Positions 5,460 to 5,601 of a stretch of DNA of 5,601 nt are shown one piece after another. Source of the stretch: GCA-002840015 sp033765245 (GTDB taxonomy: Bacteria > Pseudomonadota > Gammaproteobacteria > Xanthomonadales > Xanthomonadaceae); assembly GCA_033765245.1 (NCBI GenBank), contig JANRIF010000162.1:1-5601 (forward strand), in the 5' to 3' direction. Each line of letters starts with the position of its first letter. The stretch's first letter is position 1. Under the pieces are notes generated by a model, which was given only the letters and a program-made list of their open reading frames with translations, was not told the DNA's origin and did not search any database. The position numbers and the translations under genes were made by a program.

Positions 5460-5601
5460 CCACCTGATTAGCGACGAAGCTCAGCCATGGAAATTCCCTG
5501 TAGCACGCAAGGACGGCTCTGCACACGGCTTGCAGAGCACCATCGCGCGCAGCAGTCGCGGCAGCATCGCGGCGAGGTGAAAGCGGCGGTTGAAACGGTA
5601 C
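5460..5601 (-). mobile_element. IS1595-family insertion sequence, one end (partial)
   Basis: The transposase tail implies that the element's terminal inverted repeat lies between its stop at 5481 and the PRTase ribosome binding site near 5424. The exact end cannot be fixed because the other terminus and the target duplication are outside the window. The start given is approximate. Confidence 0.45.
5481..5601 (-). CDS. IS1595-family transposase, C-terminal fragment at window edge
   Basis: Reading the minus strand from the right edge gives 39 codons ending at a TGA (5481-5483). The visible residues include YRFNRRFHLAAMLPRLL and end in GNFHG. The motif YRFNRR plus the short hydrophobic tail is what I associate with the C-terminus of IS1595-family DDE transposases. 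The rest of the gene lies outside the window, so intactness cannot be judged. The stop is 63 bp upstream of the PRTase start, on the same strand, so transcription from the element could enter the PRTase-SLOG operon. Confidence 0.75.
   Translation of the reverse strand, partial: YRFNRRFHLAAMLPRLLRAMVLCKPCAEPSLRATGNFHG

Larger units (their letters stand above)
4234..5460 (+). mobile_element. Integron gene cassette 2, incomplete (PRTase + SLOG operon)
   Basis: The cassette starts right after the attC cut and carries two minus-strand genes in one operon. No closing attC is found between the end of the operon and the right edge, where IS1595-family transposase sequence begins, so the insertion sequence probably cut the cassette. 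The right boundary given is approximate. Both genes again run against attC polarity. Confidence 0.5.

Noticed and set aside
1..5601. CRISPR array, tRNA or rRNA
   Set aside because: No regularly spaced direct repeats and no tRNA- or rRNA-like sequence were seen.

Overview
The window most resembles a gammaproteobacterium of the Xanthomonadales (Lysobacter/Xanthomonas/Luteimonas type). This is inferred from the very GC-rich left part, a C/G-rich palindromic intergenic repeat of a type I associate with that group, and a PdsR/PdsS-like two-component pair. No 16S or other phylogenetic marker is present, so the assignment is soft.

Layout. (1) 1-2701, plus strand: the 3' part of an OmpR-type response regulator, then 4 bp later a large membrane histidine kinase. 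Both resemble the PdsR/PdsS regulators of the proteobacterial dedicated sortase system. The sortase and its substrate are not in the window. (2) 2702-3392: about 690 bp with no convincing protein gene. It holds a probable terminator for the kinase transcript, the GC-rich palindrome, two mutually exclusive hairpins, and a short leader-like stretch with a strong ribosome binding site. (3) 3393-about 5460: a block of visibly lower GC that reads as an integron cassette array. It has a core site GTTAGGC at 3393-3399 (attI-like, or the end of a lost attC) and a complete 104-nt attC at 4136-4239. One cassette carries a trypsin-like protease gene. The following cassette carries a two-gene operon, a ComF-like phosphoribosyltransferase followed by a SLOG/DprA-like nucleotide-binding protein. 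All three genes are on the minus strand, opposite to the apparent attC polarity. (4) 5481-5601, minus strand: the C-terminal end of an IS1595-family transposase running off the right edge. The insertion sequence probably interrupts the second cassette, since no closing attC is seen.

How the genes fit together. PdsRS is probably resident chromosomal regulation and looks unrelated to the cassettes. The cassette genes look like accessory conflict or toxin-antitoxin cargo. The phosphoribosyltransferase plus SLOG pair recalls the domain pairing of PsyrTA (RqlHI), but without the RecQ-like helicase. It is the best candidate here for a little-described system. The lone cytosolic protease is the second candidate. 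No integrase gene is visible, so whether this is a complete integron or an integrase-less attC cluster cannot be decided from the window.
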